This document shows positions 1 to 7,627 of a stretch of DNA of 12,621 nt, in pieces. Every line of letters begins with the position of its first letter. Within the stretch, counting starts at the first letter, position 1. Below the pieces are notes generated by a model. It made no database searches. It had not been told where the DNA came from and saw nothing but the letters and a program-made list of their open reading frames with translations. This stretch comes from an uncultured Candidatus Melainabacteria bacterium. GTDB taxonomy: Bacteria; Cyanobacteriota; Vampirovibrionia; Gastranaerophilales; Gastranaerophilaceae. The DNA lies in the NCBI GenBank assembly GCA_937891325.1, contig CALAFU010000230.1, positions 1 to 12,621 on the forward strand, read 5' to 3'. Made by a program: the position numbers and the translations under genes.

Positions 1-15
1 AATTTAGGAATATAA

Positions 16-933
16 ATGGCTAGAAAAAAAGTAATTGAGATTGTTTTAGATACAGAAACAACAGGTTTAGACTATACAAAAGAAAGAATGGTTGAATTTG
101 CAGGCGTAAGACTTGAAAACGGCAAGGTTAAAGACGAATTTCAAACTCTTATAAACCCTCAACAACACATTAGAAAATCTTCAATCGCAATTCATGGAAT
201 TACGCAAGAAATGGTTCAAGATGCACCTACTGAGGCTGAAATTATGCCAAAAATCTTAGAATTCATTGGTGATTATCCAATTGTTGCCCACAACTGTATT
301 TTTGACTACTCTTACTTAAATGAAGCTAGTATTAGAACAACAGGCAAAAAGTTAGAAAACGAACGCATTGATACTCAATATATGTTCAAAGAAGTTTACC
401 CAGAAATGGAATCTCACGGACTTGATGCGTTGACTAAAAAATTCAAGGTGGAACTTGTTAATCACCACCGCGCAATGGCTGATGCTATGAGTTTGGCTCT
501 TGCTTATCCAAAACTTAAAAAATTGTATTTGCAAAAATACGATTGGGAAAACAAACAATTAGAAAATATTGAATATTTATTTGAAAGATTTTTGAGAATA
601 CAACAAAGCGTTTCAGTTATGCAATCTGAATTACAAGACTTGAAATCAGTATTCAAATTGTACTTTGAACTTGGTGGAAAACCAATTGAATCACAACATG
701 GTGATATGCTTGTATATCAATCAAAGCAATCTTTCCACTATGATTTTGAAGACATCAAAGATATTTTAGAAGAAGTCGGTGCTTTAAACAAAGCCGTAAA
801 ACTTAACTGTGGCTTTGTCGACAGACTTTGCAACGGTCAAAGTTTAGATGAATGTAAGCGCGAAGCAATCAAAGCAGCACGCAAGGAAATCTCTGAAAAC
901 AGAAACGTACAAATTATTAAGGCAGGAAAATAG
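16..933 (+). CDS. DEDDh-family 3'-5' exonuclease (DnaQ / Pol III epsilon-like)
   Basis: This 305-residue protein is predicted to remove nucleotides from DNA or RNA 3' ends in a two-metal reaction. The N-terminal ~170 residues carry the DnaQ-type exonuclease motifs: Exo I DTETTG (D12, E14), Exo II HNCIFDYSYLN (D97) and Exo III HHRAMADA (H151, D156), which is the full DEDDh set, so catalysis should be intact. The C-terminal ~130 residues are charged, look partly coiled-coil (around LQSELQDLK-type heptads), and match no domain I recognise. It is longer than a bare exonuclease domain and lacks any polymerase or helicase part. The ATG at 16 follows an AGGAA ribosome binding site. It is the first visible gene of a tight + strand run and ends 2 bases before the next gene. 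It could be a proofreading subunit or a repair/RNA-processing exonuclease; sequence alone does not decide. Confidence 0.88.
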   Translation: MARKKVIEIVLDTETTGLDYTKERMVEFAGVRLENGKVKDEFQTLINPQQHIRKSSIAIHGITQEMVQDAPTEAEIMPKILEFIGDYPIVAHNCIFDYSYLNEASIRTTGKKLENERIDTQYMFKEVYPEMESHGLDALTKKFKVELVNHHRAMADAMSLALAYPKLKKLYLQKYDWENKQLENIEYLFERFLRIQQSVSVMQSELQDLKSVFKLYFELGGKPIESQHGDMLVYQSKQSFHYDFEDIKDILEEVGALNKAVKLNCGFVDRLCNGQSLDECKREAIKAARKEISENRNVQIIKAGK

Positions 934-935
934 AA

Positions 936-2390
936 ATGACAAATATTTTAGCAAGATTTTTTAAAGAACCACCTATCAAACCTGAAATTCAAGATAAGGC
1001 AACAGTGGACAAAATGTATAAGCATTGGAGTATTAGAATATTCCTTTCTTGCTACTTAGCTTATATTGTAGCGCATTTTTGCCGTAAAAATATTGCAGTA
1101 GCTTTGCCATTTATTGGTCAAGATTTAGGCTACACAAACACTCAATTGGGTATTTTAGGTTCTTCTTTATATATGACTTACGGTATTGGTAAGTTCATCA
1201 ACGGTATTATTGCCGACAGAAGTAACGTTAGAACCTTCTTGCCAACAGCGATGATTATTTCTGCTATCGCAAACTTATGTTTTGCATATAGTGCTGTATT
1301 CATTACTCCTGGACATGTTTCATTCTTTGGTTTACCTTCTGCAACAGTCCTTTTATGGGTATTAACTTTCTTCTGGGGCGCAAATGGTTGGTTCCAATCA
1401 ATGATTTTTCCACCAATTGCAAAAGCTCTTTCTTATTGGCTTTCAAAATCTGAACGTGCGACAAAATGGTCAATTTGGTCAACTTCTCACCAATTAGGCG
1501 TATTCTCAACAGTTATGCTTTCTGGTATTTTAATTGGTCATTTCGGTTGGAAAACTGCGTTTGGTATTGAAGCTGTATTAGTAACTATTACAGGTTTATT
1601 CCTATATTGGTCATTAAGAGACAGACCTCAATCGTTAGGTCTTCCTGATGTTGACGTTTACAAAAATGAACCAATCGAAAAAGAAGAAGAAAACAAAAAA
1701 GCTAAAATGTCTTATTTTGAGATGTTTAGAAAATATATCGTTTGCAACAAAATTCTTTGGTTATTATCAATTGCATACGCTTTCGTTTATGTAATTCGTT
1801 TCGGTACTGAAGATTGGTTCGTTAAATATTTAATGGAATACAAAGGCGACACACTTGCAATTGCAACAGCAAAATTAAGCTCTTTGGCAGTAGTTGGTTC
1901 AATCGGTGCGATTGCGGCTGGTTGGTTCTCAGACCGTTCAAAATCAGGTAGCAGAATTCCAATCAACATTGCCTTCTTCATTGGTTTAGGTGTTTGTTTA
2001 TTCTTATTCCACATCAACACAATCGATGCTTTTGACTATGTATTAGCGGCTTTAATTGGTGCATTTACAGCTGGTCCTCAATTATTACTTGGCGGTGTTT
2101 GTGCATTAGAAGCTACATCAAAAGAAGTTGCATCTGCGGCTTTAGGTTTTGCTGGTATGTTCGGTTATGTTGGTGCTGTACTTTCAGCATCAGGCACAGG
2201 CTTTATGATTGATACCTTCCAAAAACACTTTAACAACGGTTGGTTAGGTGCTGTAATCTTCTGGATTTCATCAGCAATCATCGGTATTATGATGTGTATT
2301 GTAATCATGGCTTATTCCTCAGCTCAAAAGAAGAAATTACAAGCTCAAACAGTTGAAGCAAGTGACGAAAAAGAAACTGTTAAACAATAA
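936..2390 (+). CDS. MFS transporter, organophosphate:phosphate antiporter (GlpT/UhpC-like) family
   Basis: This is a 484-residue integral membrane protein with about 12 hydrophobic segments in two halves, split by a charged central loop near residues 235-265 (rich in E and K). The N-terminal YIVAHFCRKNIAVALP stretch and the following GYTNTQLGILGSS segment resemble the OPA group of the major facilitator superfamily, which exchanges glycerol-3-phosphate or hexose phosphates for phosphate. UhpC-type members sense rather than transport, and the substrate cannot be read from the sequence. ASDEKETVKQ is a short hydrophilic tail. The ATG lies 2 bases after the exonuclease stop, with an AGGAAA ribosome binding site inside that gene, so the two are probably coupled. 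Pairing with gmk downstream gives no obvious pathway logic. Confidence 0.88.
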   Translation: MTNILARFFKEPPIKPEIQDKATVDKMYKHWSIRIFLSCYLAYIVAHFCRKNIAVALPFIGQDLGYTNTQLGILGSSLYMTYGIGKFINGIIADRSNVRTFLPTAMIISAIANLCFAYSAVFITPGHVSFFGLPSATVLLWVLTFFWGANGWFQSMIFPPIAKALSYWLSKSERATKWSIWSTSHQLGVFSTVMLSGILIGHFGWKTAFGIEAVLVTITGLFLYWSLRDRPQSLGLPDVDVYKNEPIEKEEENKKAKMSYFEMFRKYIVCNKILWLLSIAYAFVYVIRFGTEDWFVKYLMEYKGDTLAIATAKLSSLAVVGSIGAIAAGWFSDRSKSGSRIPINIAFFIGLGVCLFLFHINTIDAFDYVLAALIGAFTAGPQLLLGGVCALEATSKEVASAALGFAGMFGYVGAVLSASGTGFMIDTFQKHFNNGWLGAVIFWISSAIIGIMMCIVIMAYSSAQKKKLQAQTVEASDEKETVKQ

Positions 2391-2403
2391 AAAGAGGTAA
2401 TAA

Positions 2404-2958
2404 ATGAAAAAACTTTTTGTAATATCAGGCTCATCTGGCGTTGGTAAGGGTACTGTAATTAAAAAGTTTTTGGAACGAAACAAGGACTTCAAATTGTCTG
2501 TTTCTTGCACTACTCGTGGTAAACGAGAAGGCGAAGAACATGGTAAAAATTATTACTTCTTATCTCGTGATGAATTTAAAAAAGCAATTGATAACGGTGA
2601 TTTCTTAGAATGGGCGGAATTTTCAGGTAACTTGTACGGAACAAATAAAAAATTCGTGCAAGAGTGTTTAGACAACGATGAAAACTTACTTCTTGAAATT
2701 GATACTCAAGGAGCACTGCAAGTTAAAGACAAAATGGATAATGCAGTTTTAATCTTCATTTTGCCACCTTCAAAAGAAGAACTTGAACGTCGTTTAAGAG
2801 GCAGAGGCACTGAAACAGAAGAGGCTATTCAAAAACGTTTAAAAACAGTTGAGTCAGAAATGGAAAATGCAAAGGCTTTTCATTATAATGTAATAAACGA
2901 TGACGTTGAAAGAGCGGTCAAAGAAATCGAAGGCATTATAAAAAATGAACAAGTATGA
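2404..2958 (+). CDS. gmk: Guanylate kinase
   Basis: Guanylate kinase phosphorylates GMP (and dGMP) to GDP with ATP in the cytoplasm, feeding GTP and dGTP synthesis and recycling cyclic-GMP products. The 184-residue length is close to the usual ~200. The P-loop is GSSGVGK at residues 9-15, with K15 as the phosphate-binding lysine. The GMP-binding segment SVSCTTRGKREGEEHGKNYYF starts at residue 32 and holds the conserved TTR (R38) and REGE. The stretch FLEWAEFSGNLYGT forms the rest of the nucleotide-monophosphate pocket, and RLRGRGTET is the lid. The ATG at 2404 has an AGAGGTAA ribosome binding site. The 3' end overlaps the next gene by 14 bases. Confidence 0.97.
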   Translation: MKKLFVISGSSGVGKGTVIKKFLERNKDFKLSVSCTTRGKREGEEHGKNYYFLSRDEFKKAIDNGDFLEWAEFSGNLYGTNKKFVQECLDNDENLLLEIDTQGALQVKDKMDNAVLIFILPPSKEELERRLRGRGTETEEAIQKRLKTVESEMENAKAFHYNVINDDVERAVKEIEGIIKNEQV

Positions 2959-3592
2959 TTTAGTAAAAATTATTGAAAACTTTGCCCCACTTGAATTACA
3001 AGAAAAGTGGGATTGTTCTGGTTGGGTTGTTGCGACTTCTCAAACAGACGTAAAGCGTGTAATGATAGCCTTAACCGTTGATGAAAAGGTGTTTAAGCAA
3101 GCATTGAACAAGAATTGCGATATGATAATTTCTCATCACCCAATGTTTAGTGTACCTTTGGCATTTAGAGGAATTGACATTTATTGCGCTCATACAAATA
3201 TGGACAAGGCTTTAGGATTACACGGAAGCCCTGAGGGTGAATTTTTACGAATTGTAGAAAAAAATATTTCTGTAAAAGAATTGGCGCAAAAAATTAAAAA
3301 AGTTTCATCAAATGCAAGACTAATAAACAATAACAGCGTTCAAAATGTTTCAAAAATAGCATTTTGCGCGGGTTCTGGAATGGATTTGTACAATGAGGCA
3401 ATTGAAAACGATTGTGATTGCTTTGTTACAGGCGATATAAAATATCACAGTGCAATAGATGCACAGATTGTAATGTTTGACGTTGGTCATTTTGAAAGTG
3501 AAATATTGATTAAAAAAGTTTTTTATGGCTTAATTAAAGATAAAATTGAGGTGGTAATAGCTGATGAAAACTCTCCATTTAAAACTATATAG
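2945..3592 (+). CDS. Nif3-like dinuclear metal-binding protein (GTP cyclohydrolase 1 type 2 / YbgI family)
   Basis: This is a Nif3/YbgI-family protein whose members form hexameric rings with a two-metal site; the biochemical role of the family is still poorly defined. The metal ligands expected for the family are visible: H64-H65 in SHHPMF, H83 and D87 in AHTNMD, and H182 with E186 in DVGHFESE. The CFVTGDIKYHSAIDA motif is also typical. At 215 residues it is shorter than the usual ~250, with a compact middle section and none of the inserted domain seen in some homologues. The ATG overlaps the end of gmk by 14 bases with only a weak GAAGG site 11 bases upstream, so translation probably depends on gmk. 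Its 3' end overlaps the following gene by 29 bases. Confidence 0.9.
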   Translation: MNKYDLVKIIENFAPLELQEKWDCSGWVVATSQTDVKRVMIALTVDEKVFKQALNKNCDMIISHHPMFSVPLAFRGIDIYCAHTNMDKALGLHGSPEGEFLRIVEKNISVKELAQKIKKVSSNARLINNNSVQNVSKIAFCAGSGMDLYNEAIENDCDCFVTGDIKYHSAIDAQIVMFDVGHFESEILIKKVFYGLIKDKIEVVIADENSPFKTI

Positions 3593-4127
3593 TTTAATTG
3601 CGGTTATTCTATTATCTGCAAGTGCGGTTTTTGCATATCAAACTCTTGCGTTTGATTTTCCAATCGGAGCTGGAAATTGGCATGCAGCTTATCACCAAAC
3701 AGTTGGAAACGAAACAATCGTTCAATACGTTCCATCTGGCGAAAGTTACGAGCATTGGACAAAAACTTTAATTATTCACTCTTACAGATATCCTCGCCAA
3801 AACAGTGCGGCTGGACTTTTGAGAACAGTTACAGGACAATTAGAAACATTAAATTCTTATTCAAAATACGTTTATTTAAGAGCGACTGTTGACGATGCTA
3901 TCGCGACAAGATGTGTTGTTTCAAATGCTAAAATGAAAGCTCAATGTGATATTTACCGCGCAATGACCTCATTTAACGGATTTATTACAATGCAATACAT
4001 TAACAGAAACCAAGAAGATTTCAAAAGCAATTATATGAATTGGTTAGAAGCTATTAGAAATGCAAAACCTTATCAAGCGGCATTCAGAAACGACCGCTAC
4101 ATGAGCAAAGACAATTTCGAATTGTAG
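3564..4127 (+). CDS. Small secreted protein of unknown function
   Basis: I do not recognise a named family with confidence. The 187-residue protein begins with a clear Sec signal peptide: a basic start (MKTLHLK), a hydrophobic core ending ASAVFA, and probable cleavage after A24. The mature part is ~163 residues with no further membrane segment. It has a motif of the kind QYVPSGESYEHWTKTLIIHSY, which reminds me of uncharacterised periplasmic proteins with a 'VP.GE....W' core, and two cysteines (in RCVVSNAKMKAQC) that could form a disulfide outside the cytoplasm. It overlaps the Nif3-like gene by 29 bases, with a strong GAGGTGG ribosome binding site (about 3548-3554) ahead of the ATG. It ends 5 bases before the MATE gene, so it is co-transcribed with it. 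Confidence 0.85.
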   Translation: MKTLHLKLYSLIAVILLSASAVFAYQTLAFDFPIGAGNWHAAYHQTVGNETIVQYVPSGESYEHWTKTLIIHSYRYPRQNSAAGLLRTVTGQLETLNSYSKYVYLRATVDDAIATRCVVSNAKMKAQCDIYRAMTSFNGFITMQYINRNQEDFKSNYMNWLEAIRNAKPYQAAFRNDRYMSKDNFEL

Positions 4128-4132
4128 GGGTT

Positions 4133-5458
4133 ATGAAAAGTTACAAGAAATACGCATGCGAGTTAATACATTTAGCTTGGCCTATTATAATGGGGCAAAT
4201 CGGTTTTACCTTCATTATGGCAGGTGACGTGTTTGTTGCCGGCAAATACTCGACTGATGTATTATCTGCAGTAAGTATTTCTGGTGCAATCACAAGCATT
4301 ATTTTTATGTTCGGAGTTGGCTTAATTATCAGCGTTTCACCCGTTTTATCAAATAGGTTAGGCGCTAAAAAATCGGCTAAAAAGTTTTTCTATCCGACAA
4401 TATTATTCTCGCAAATAATAGCATTTTTCTCAATGTTATTAATCTTTGCAACCATTCCGTTAATGGAGCACATGGGATTTAACCCCAAATTAATGCCTGA
4501 CATAAAAATTTACACCTTTGTATTTGCATTTTCTGCCTTTGGGGGATATTTGCACGTAGGTTTGAGAGAATTTTTACAAGCCTATGAAATCGTATTTTTC
4601 CCTAATTTTATCTCAATAATTGGCATATTTTTCAATCTAGTTTTCAATTGGGTATTCGCTTTCGGCTGGGGTGCAATTCCTGCTATGGGCGCAATGGGTT
4701 TAGGTCTCGCTAGTACATTAATCAGAACCCTTATGGGGCTTGCGTTACTTGTTTATTGTTTGTATTATTTCCATTTCAAGTTTGAAAAAGTTAGCTCAAA
4801 ATATTATTCATCATTATTAAAAGTTGGCTTGCCAATTTCAGTTGCAGTAAGTTTGGAATTCATAACCTTCAACTCGATGGCAATTCTTATGGGACGTGTC
4901 GATAGCGTATATGCAGCTGCACAAAATGTTTTGAACGTAATCAGTACGGCATCTTTTGTAATTCCACTTTCAATTTCAAACGCAATTGCGGTTAAAGTTG
5001 GATTTGCAAACGGTGCTAAAAACTTAATTGATGTAAAAAAATATTCAATCACAGGCGTAGTTTTATCAGTTGGATTTATGGTATTTTGCGGAATATTCTT
5101 CGCTTCATTCCCATCATTTTTTGCAAGAATTTTCACAAACGACACTACTTTAATTGCAATAGTAACTCCAATTATGTACGCTGTTGCAGGTTTCCAATGT
5201 TTCGACGGGTTGCAAGTCTCTTGCGGTGGCATTTTAAAAGGCTTGAAGAAAACATTTATGGTATCTTTAGCAAACTTCCTGGGTTACATCTTAGTCGGAA
5301 TTTCTTTGGGTGCGTTCTTAGCCTTCAAAATGCATTTGAACCTATTAGGTTTTTGGATTGGCATTGGAATTTCATCAGCCTGTGTGGGTTCAATTTTAGT
5401 ATTTGAAATCATTAAGACTTATCAAAAAATGTTGAAAACACAAGAAGGTCGAATTTAG
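4133..5458 (+). CDS. MATE-family multidrug/toxin efflux transporter
   Basis: This 441-residue membrane protein has about 12 hydrophobic segments and the layout of the MATE (multidrug and toxic compound extrusion) family: LAWPIIMGQIGFTFIMAGDVFVAGKYSTDVLSAV at the start, where helix 1 is followed by the conserved D and G positions, and SPVLSNRLGAKK after helix 2, matching the family's 'Q..GA....' loop. A second related half begins near LLKVGLPISVAVSLEF at about residue 226. Such proteins export cationic drugs or metabolites using a Na+ or H+ gradient; the substrate is not predictable. The ATG is only 2 bases after an AGGGG site that overlaps the previous stop codon, an unusually short spacing. 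It is the last gene of the + strand run. Confidence 0.93.
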   Translation: MKSYKKYACELIHLAWPIIMGQIGFTFIMAGDVFVAGKYSTDVLSAVSISGAITSIIFMFGVGLIISVSPVLSNRLGAKKSAKKFFYPTILFSQIIAFFSMLLIFATIPLMEHMGFNPKLMPDIKIYTFVFAFSAFGGYLHVGLREFLQAYEIVFFPNFISIIGIFFNLVFNWVFAFGWGAIPAMGAMGLGLASTLIRTLMGLALLVYCLYYFHFKFEKVSSKYYSSLLKVGLPISVAVSLEFITFNSMAILMGRVDSVYAAAQNVLNVISTASFVIPLSISNAIAVKVGFANGAKNLIDVKKYSITGVVLSVGFMVFCGIFFASFPSFFARIFTNDTTLIAIVTPIMYAVAGFQCFDGLQVSCGGILKGLKKTFMVSLANFLGYILVGISLGAFLAFKMHLNLLGFWIGIGISSACVGSILVFEIIKTYQKMLKTQEGRI

Positions 5459-5477
5459 CAAAAGCTAAATTCGACCT
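5446..5477. terminator. Perfect inverted repeat between convergent genes, probable bidirectional terminator
   Basis: A 14-base perfect stem (5446-5459 pairing with 5464-5477) closes on an AAAA loop. It starts inside the MATE coding sequence and includes its stop codon, and sits 24 bases beyond the stop of the converging SLH gene. No clean T run follows on either strand, although the minus strand runs into a T-rich stretch. It most likely blocks read-through between the convergent genes. Confidence 0.6.
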
Positions 5478-5484
5478 CACTTGC

Positions 5485-5502
5485 GTAAAGTTTAGACTTT
5501 AC
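5485..5502. terminator. Small hairpin at the SLH gene stop codon
   Basis: The sequence GTAAAGTTTAGACTTTAC forms a 7-base stem with a TTAG loop and is followed on the + strand by TATTTTGT. It touches the stop codon of the minus-strand SLH gene. It may act with the larger hairpin next to it; it is weak as a terminator on its own. Confidence 0.35.
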
Positions 5503-7412
5503 TATTTTGTACAACCGAACGCGATTGTAATATGTTCTTTAGGGTTAACTGCTGAAATTTTAGAGCCTTTTGGATCTACTACGTAAGCAATTTCATCACC
5601 TGAAGTTTGGAACAAGCCCATAGTACCTGAGATTGCAGTTCTTGTGATATCAACAGGAGCTTTAAGTGATTCCTTGATAGCATCTTGTGTACTTCTGCCG
5701 GCTGCTCTGAATTGACCTTGAGCAGTTTCGCCGATTGCAGTACCAACACCGCCTGATACACTTTCTACTGCGTTACCCAAGTTTGTAACCAAGCCACCTG
5801 CGGTTCTTGCTGCTGTACCTACTAACGAACCAGCCCAAGTGAATGGTAATGTTAATGTTCTCGCAACAGGGTTTGGAGTGTGTGTTTTATTAATTTGCGC
5901 TGTTAGAATTTGTTTTGGTAATTCTGCTGTGCAATCACCGTTTTGAATATCTGTGAACGCTAATTTTAACGCACCTTTTGCTTTACCGTTTGGACGAATT
6001 ACTTCGATAACTTTACCGTTTACACGAGATCCGCATGGGTAAACTTGACCGTTAATTGTAACTTCTTCCAAAGTTGTTGCTGCAAATTGTTGACCTACAT
6101 AAGCACTCTTAGCGTTTACTTGATCTAAGAATTCAAGTTTTAATGTCGGAATTTTAACAACATTTTCGTGTTCTAAGTATGCTTGTTTTGAGTTATCAAG
6201 TGGGCAAGCACTATTTGCAGTTTTAGGGTTGTTATCGTAACCGCCTGCTACACGTACATTTTGAAGCATTGATGCGATATCAGCACGAGTTGCAGTTTTG
6301 TTTGGCATAATCATATCTGAATTTGGCATATCAGATAATGCACCGTTTTCCAATGCTGTTGCAATAGGAATTTGTGACCAACTTGGTAAACGTGAGCCGT
6401 CTTTGTATTTAGACAAGATTTCTTTAGCCTTACATTCATCAATGTTGCAGTTGTTCAAACCTTTAGCCATTGCAGTCAAAGCCTCTGCTCTTGTTACGTT
6501 GTTATGAGGCATAAATCTGCCGTTTGGATAGCCCTTCATTAATTTTTCGTCAACAGCTTTTGCAATCAACGGATTAGCCCAATTACTTGCAGGTACATCA
6601 GAGAAGATACATTTTGGTTCTAAGCCACAAGTATCCATATTGAAGCCCTTAACTAACATAGTTGCAAATTCTGCACGCGATACGTTTCTGTTTGGTTTAA
6701 ACATGTTGTCAGGATAGCCGACTACAACGTCATTCATAGCTAATTTGTCGATATCGCAAGATGCCCAATAGTTTTCTGGAACATCAGGGAAATAGTTTTG
6801 TAAATTAGCAGCTGCTCCCGTCATACCTTTTAAGTTAGATTTTAAGTCAAAAGGTTCGTATGTGCGTTTTAGTGCATCAATTGAGTTTTCTGTATGAATA
6901 TCAATTGGGCAACCTGCACCGTCAAGGTTCATTTCGTTGTTATCAACAGGAATACCGTTAATTGTGTCCATATTATTGTTCAAATATGGTAATTGACTTG
7001 CAGCACCTGTCATTGAACCATCTGATGTAATTGTTGCACCTGCAATGTTTGGGTTTAGTTCATTTTGTGATGAACTAACTGAACTTGCACTCTTACCTAC
7101 GTAATTGTTAGTACCATAAATTGCGTTCGGATAACCGTAAATTTGTTTCATATCTTCTGAATTTACAGTTTGTGCGCTTGCACAAGAAGCACAAGTTGGT
7201 TGTGCTTTTTTAGCACATTTTTCTTCTGCCAAGTTTTGACATTTACATTTTGTTTTTGCCTTATGACATTTATCACATTTTTGTGTAACCTTTTCACAAG
7301 GCGCTTTTTCTTTCACTTTGTTACAAGGACAAGCTGCCATTGCACTAGCAAAAGACATTGTACTTATACCCACAGCCAACATAGCTGCTACTGTAAGTTT
7401 TTTTAATTTCAT
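5502..7412 (-). CDS. Secreted SLH-domain envelope protein with Cys-rich N-terminus
   Basis: This 636-residue exported protein probably anchors to the cell envelope through S-layer homology domains. In order it shows a Sec signal peptide (residues 1-26, cleavage after SAMA); a Cys/Lys-rich segment with ten cysteines between 28 and 77, several as CxC or CxxC; a Ser/Asn-rich linker; and three SLH repeats. SLH1 (about 207-257, FPDVPENYW...GYPDN.F.P...SRAEF) and SLH2 (about 268-320) are canonical; SLH3 (about 332-385) is degenerate. The C-terminal ~215 residues start with a beta-rich unit containing YVGQQFAATTLEEVTINGQVYPCGSRVNG, then a Gly/Ala-rich stretch. SLH proteins bind peptidoglycan-linked polymers; in Cyanobacteria some are outer-membrane porins, but I see no clear barrel here. 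The ATG at 7412 has an ideal AAGGAGGT site (7421-7428) 8 bases upstream. Confidence 0.9.
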   Translation of the reverse strand: MKLKKLTVAAMLAVGISTMSFASAMAACPCNKVKEKAPCEKVTQKCDKCHKAKTKCKCQNLAEEKCAKKAQPTCASCASAQTVNSEDMKQIYGYPNAIYGTNNYVGKSASSVSSSQNELNPNIAGATITSDGSMTGAASQLPYLNNNMDTINGIPVDNNEMNLDGAGCPIDIHTENSIDALKRTYEPFDLKSNLKGMTGAAANLQNYFPDVPENYWASCDIDKLAMNDVVVGYPDNMFKPNRNVSRAEFATMLVKGFNMDTCGLEPKCIFSDVPASNWANPLIAKAVDEKLMKGYPNGRFMPHNNVTRAEALTAMAKGLNNCNIDECKAKEILSKYKDGSRLPSWSQIPIATALENGALSDMPNSDMIMPNKTATRADIASMLQNVRVAGGYDNNPKTANSACPLDNSKQAYLEHENVVKIPTLKLEFLDQVNAKSAYVGQQFAATTLEEVTINGQVYPCGSRVNGKVIEVIRPNGKAKGALKLAFTDIQNGDCTAELPKQILTAQINKTHTPNPVARTLTLPFTWAGSLVGTAARTAGGLVTNLGNAVESVSGGVGTAIGETAQGQFRAAGRSTQDAIKESLKAPVDITRTAISGTMGLFQTSGDEIAYVVDPKGSKISAVNPKEHITIAFGCTK

Positions 7413-7487
7413 TTTTTTAAACCTCCTTATCTGGTTTGTTTATTTGTTTCCCTATTAGCTATTTGCTTTTCTTTTTTATGATTATGT

Positions 7488-7515
7488 ATTTTAAATCGTT
7501 TTATAACATTGTCGA
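7488..7515 (-). promoter_or_regulatory. Candidate sigma70 promoter for the SLH gene
   Basis: On the minus strand TCGACA (7510-7515) and TAAAAT (7488-7493) are spaced by 16 bases. This would give a leader of roughly 65-70 bases before the SLH start codon. The match is moderate, and other AT-rich hexamers lie nearby. Confidence 0.4.
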
Positions 7516-7562
7516 AATTGGTTATATAGGTGGGTAATTTGAAAATAACTTTTTGGCTAATG

Positions 7563-7592
7563 TTGGAAAATTTTTCATGTTTGCGGTATTAT
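7563..7592 (+). promoter_or_regulatory. Candidate sigma70 promoter for the DUF2229 gene
   Basis: TTGGAA (7563-7568) and TATTAT (7587-7592) are separated by 18 bases, placing the transcription start about 30 bases before the ATG at 7628. An AGAAGG ribosome binding site follows at 7617-7622. It shares the 215-base gap with the divergent SLH promoter. Confidence 0.5.
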
Positions 7593-7627
7593 CAAAGTAT
7601 AGTTAAGTAAATTAATAGAAGGTTGTT

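Noticed and set aside
4804..5232. 142-codon minus-strand open frame
   Set aside because: It lies wholly inside the MATE gene, matches no family, has no ribosome binding site or promoter context, and reads like an antisense shadow of hydrophobic codons.
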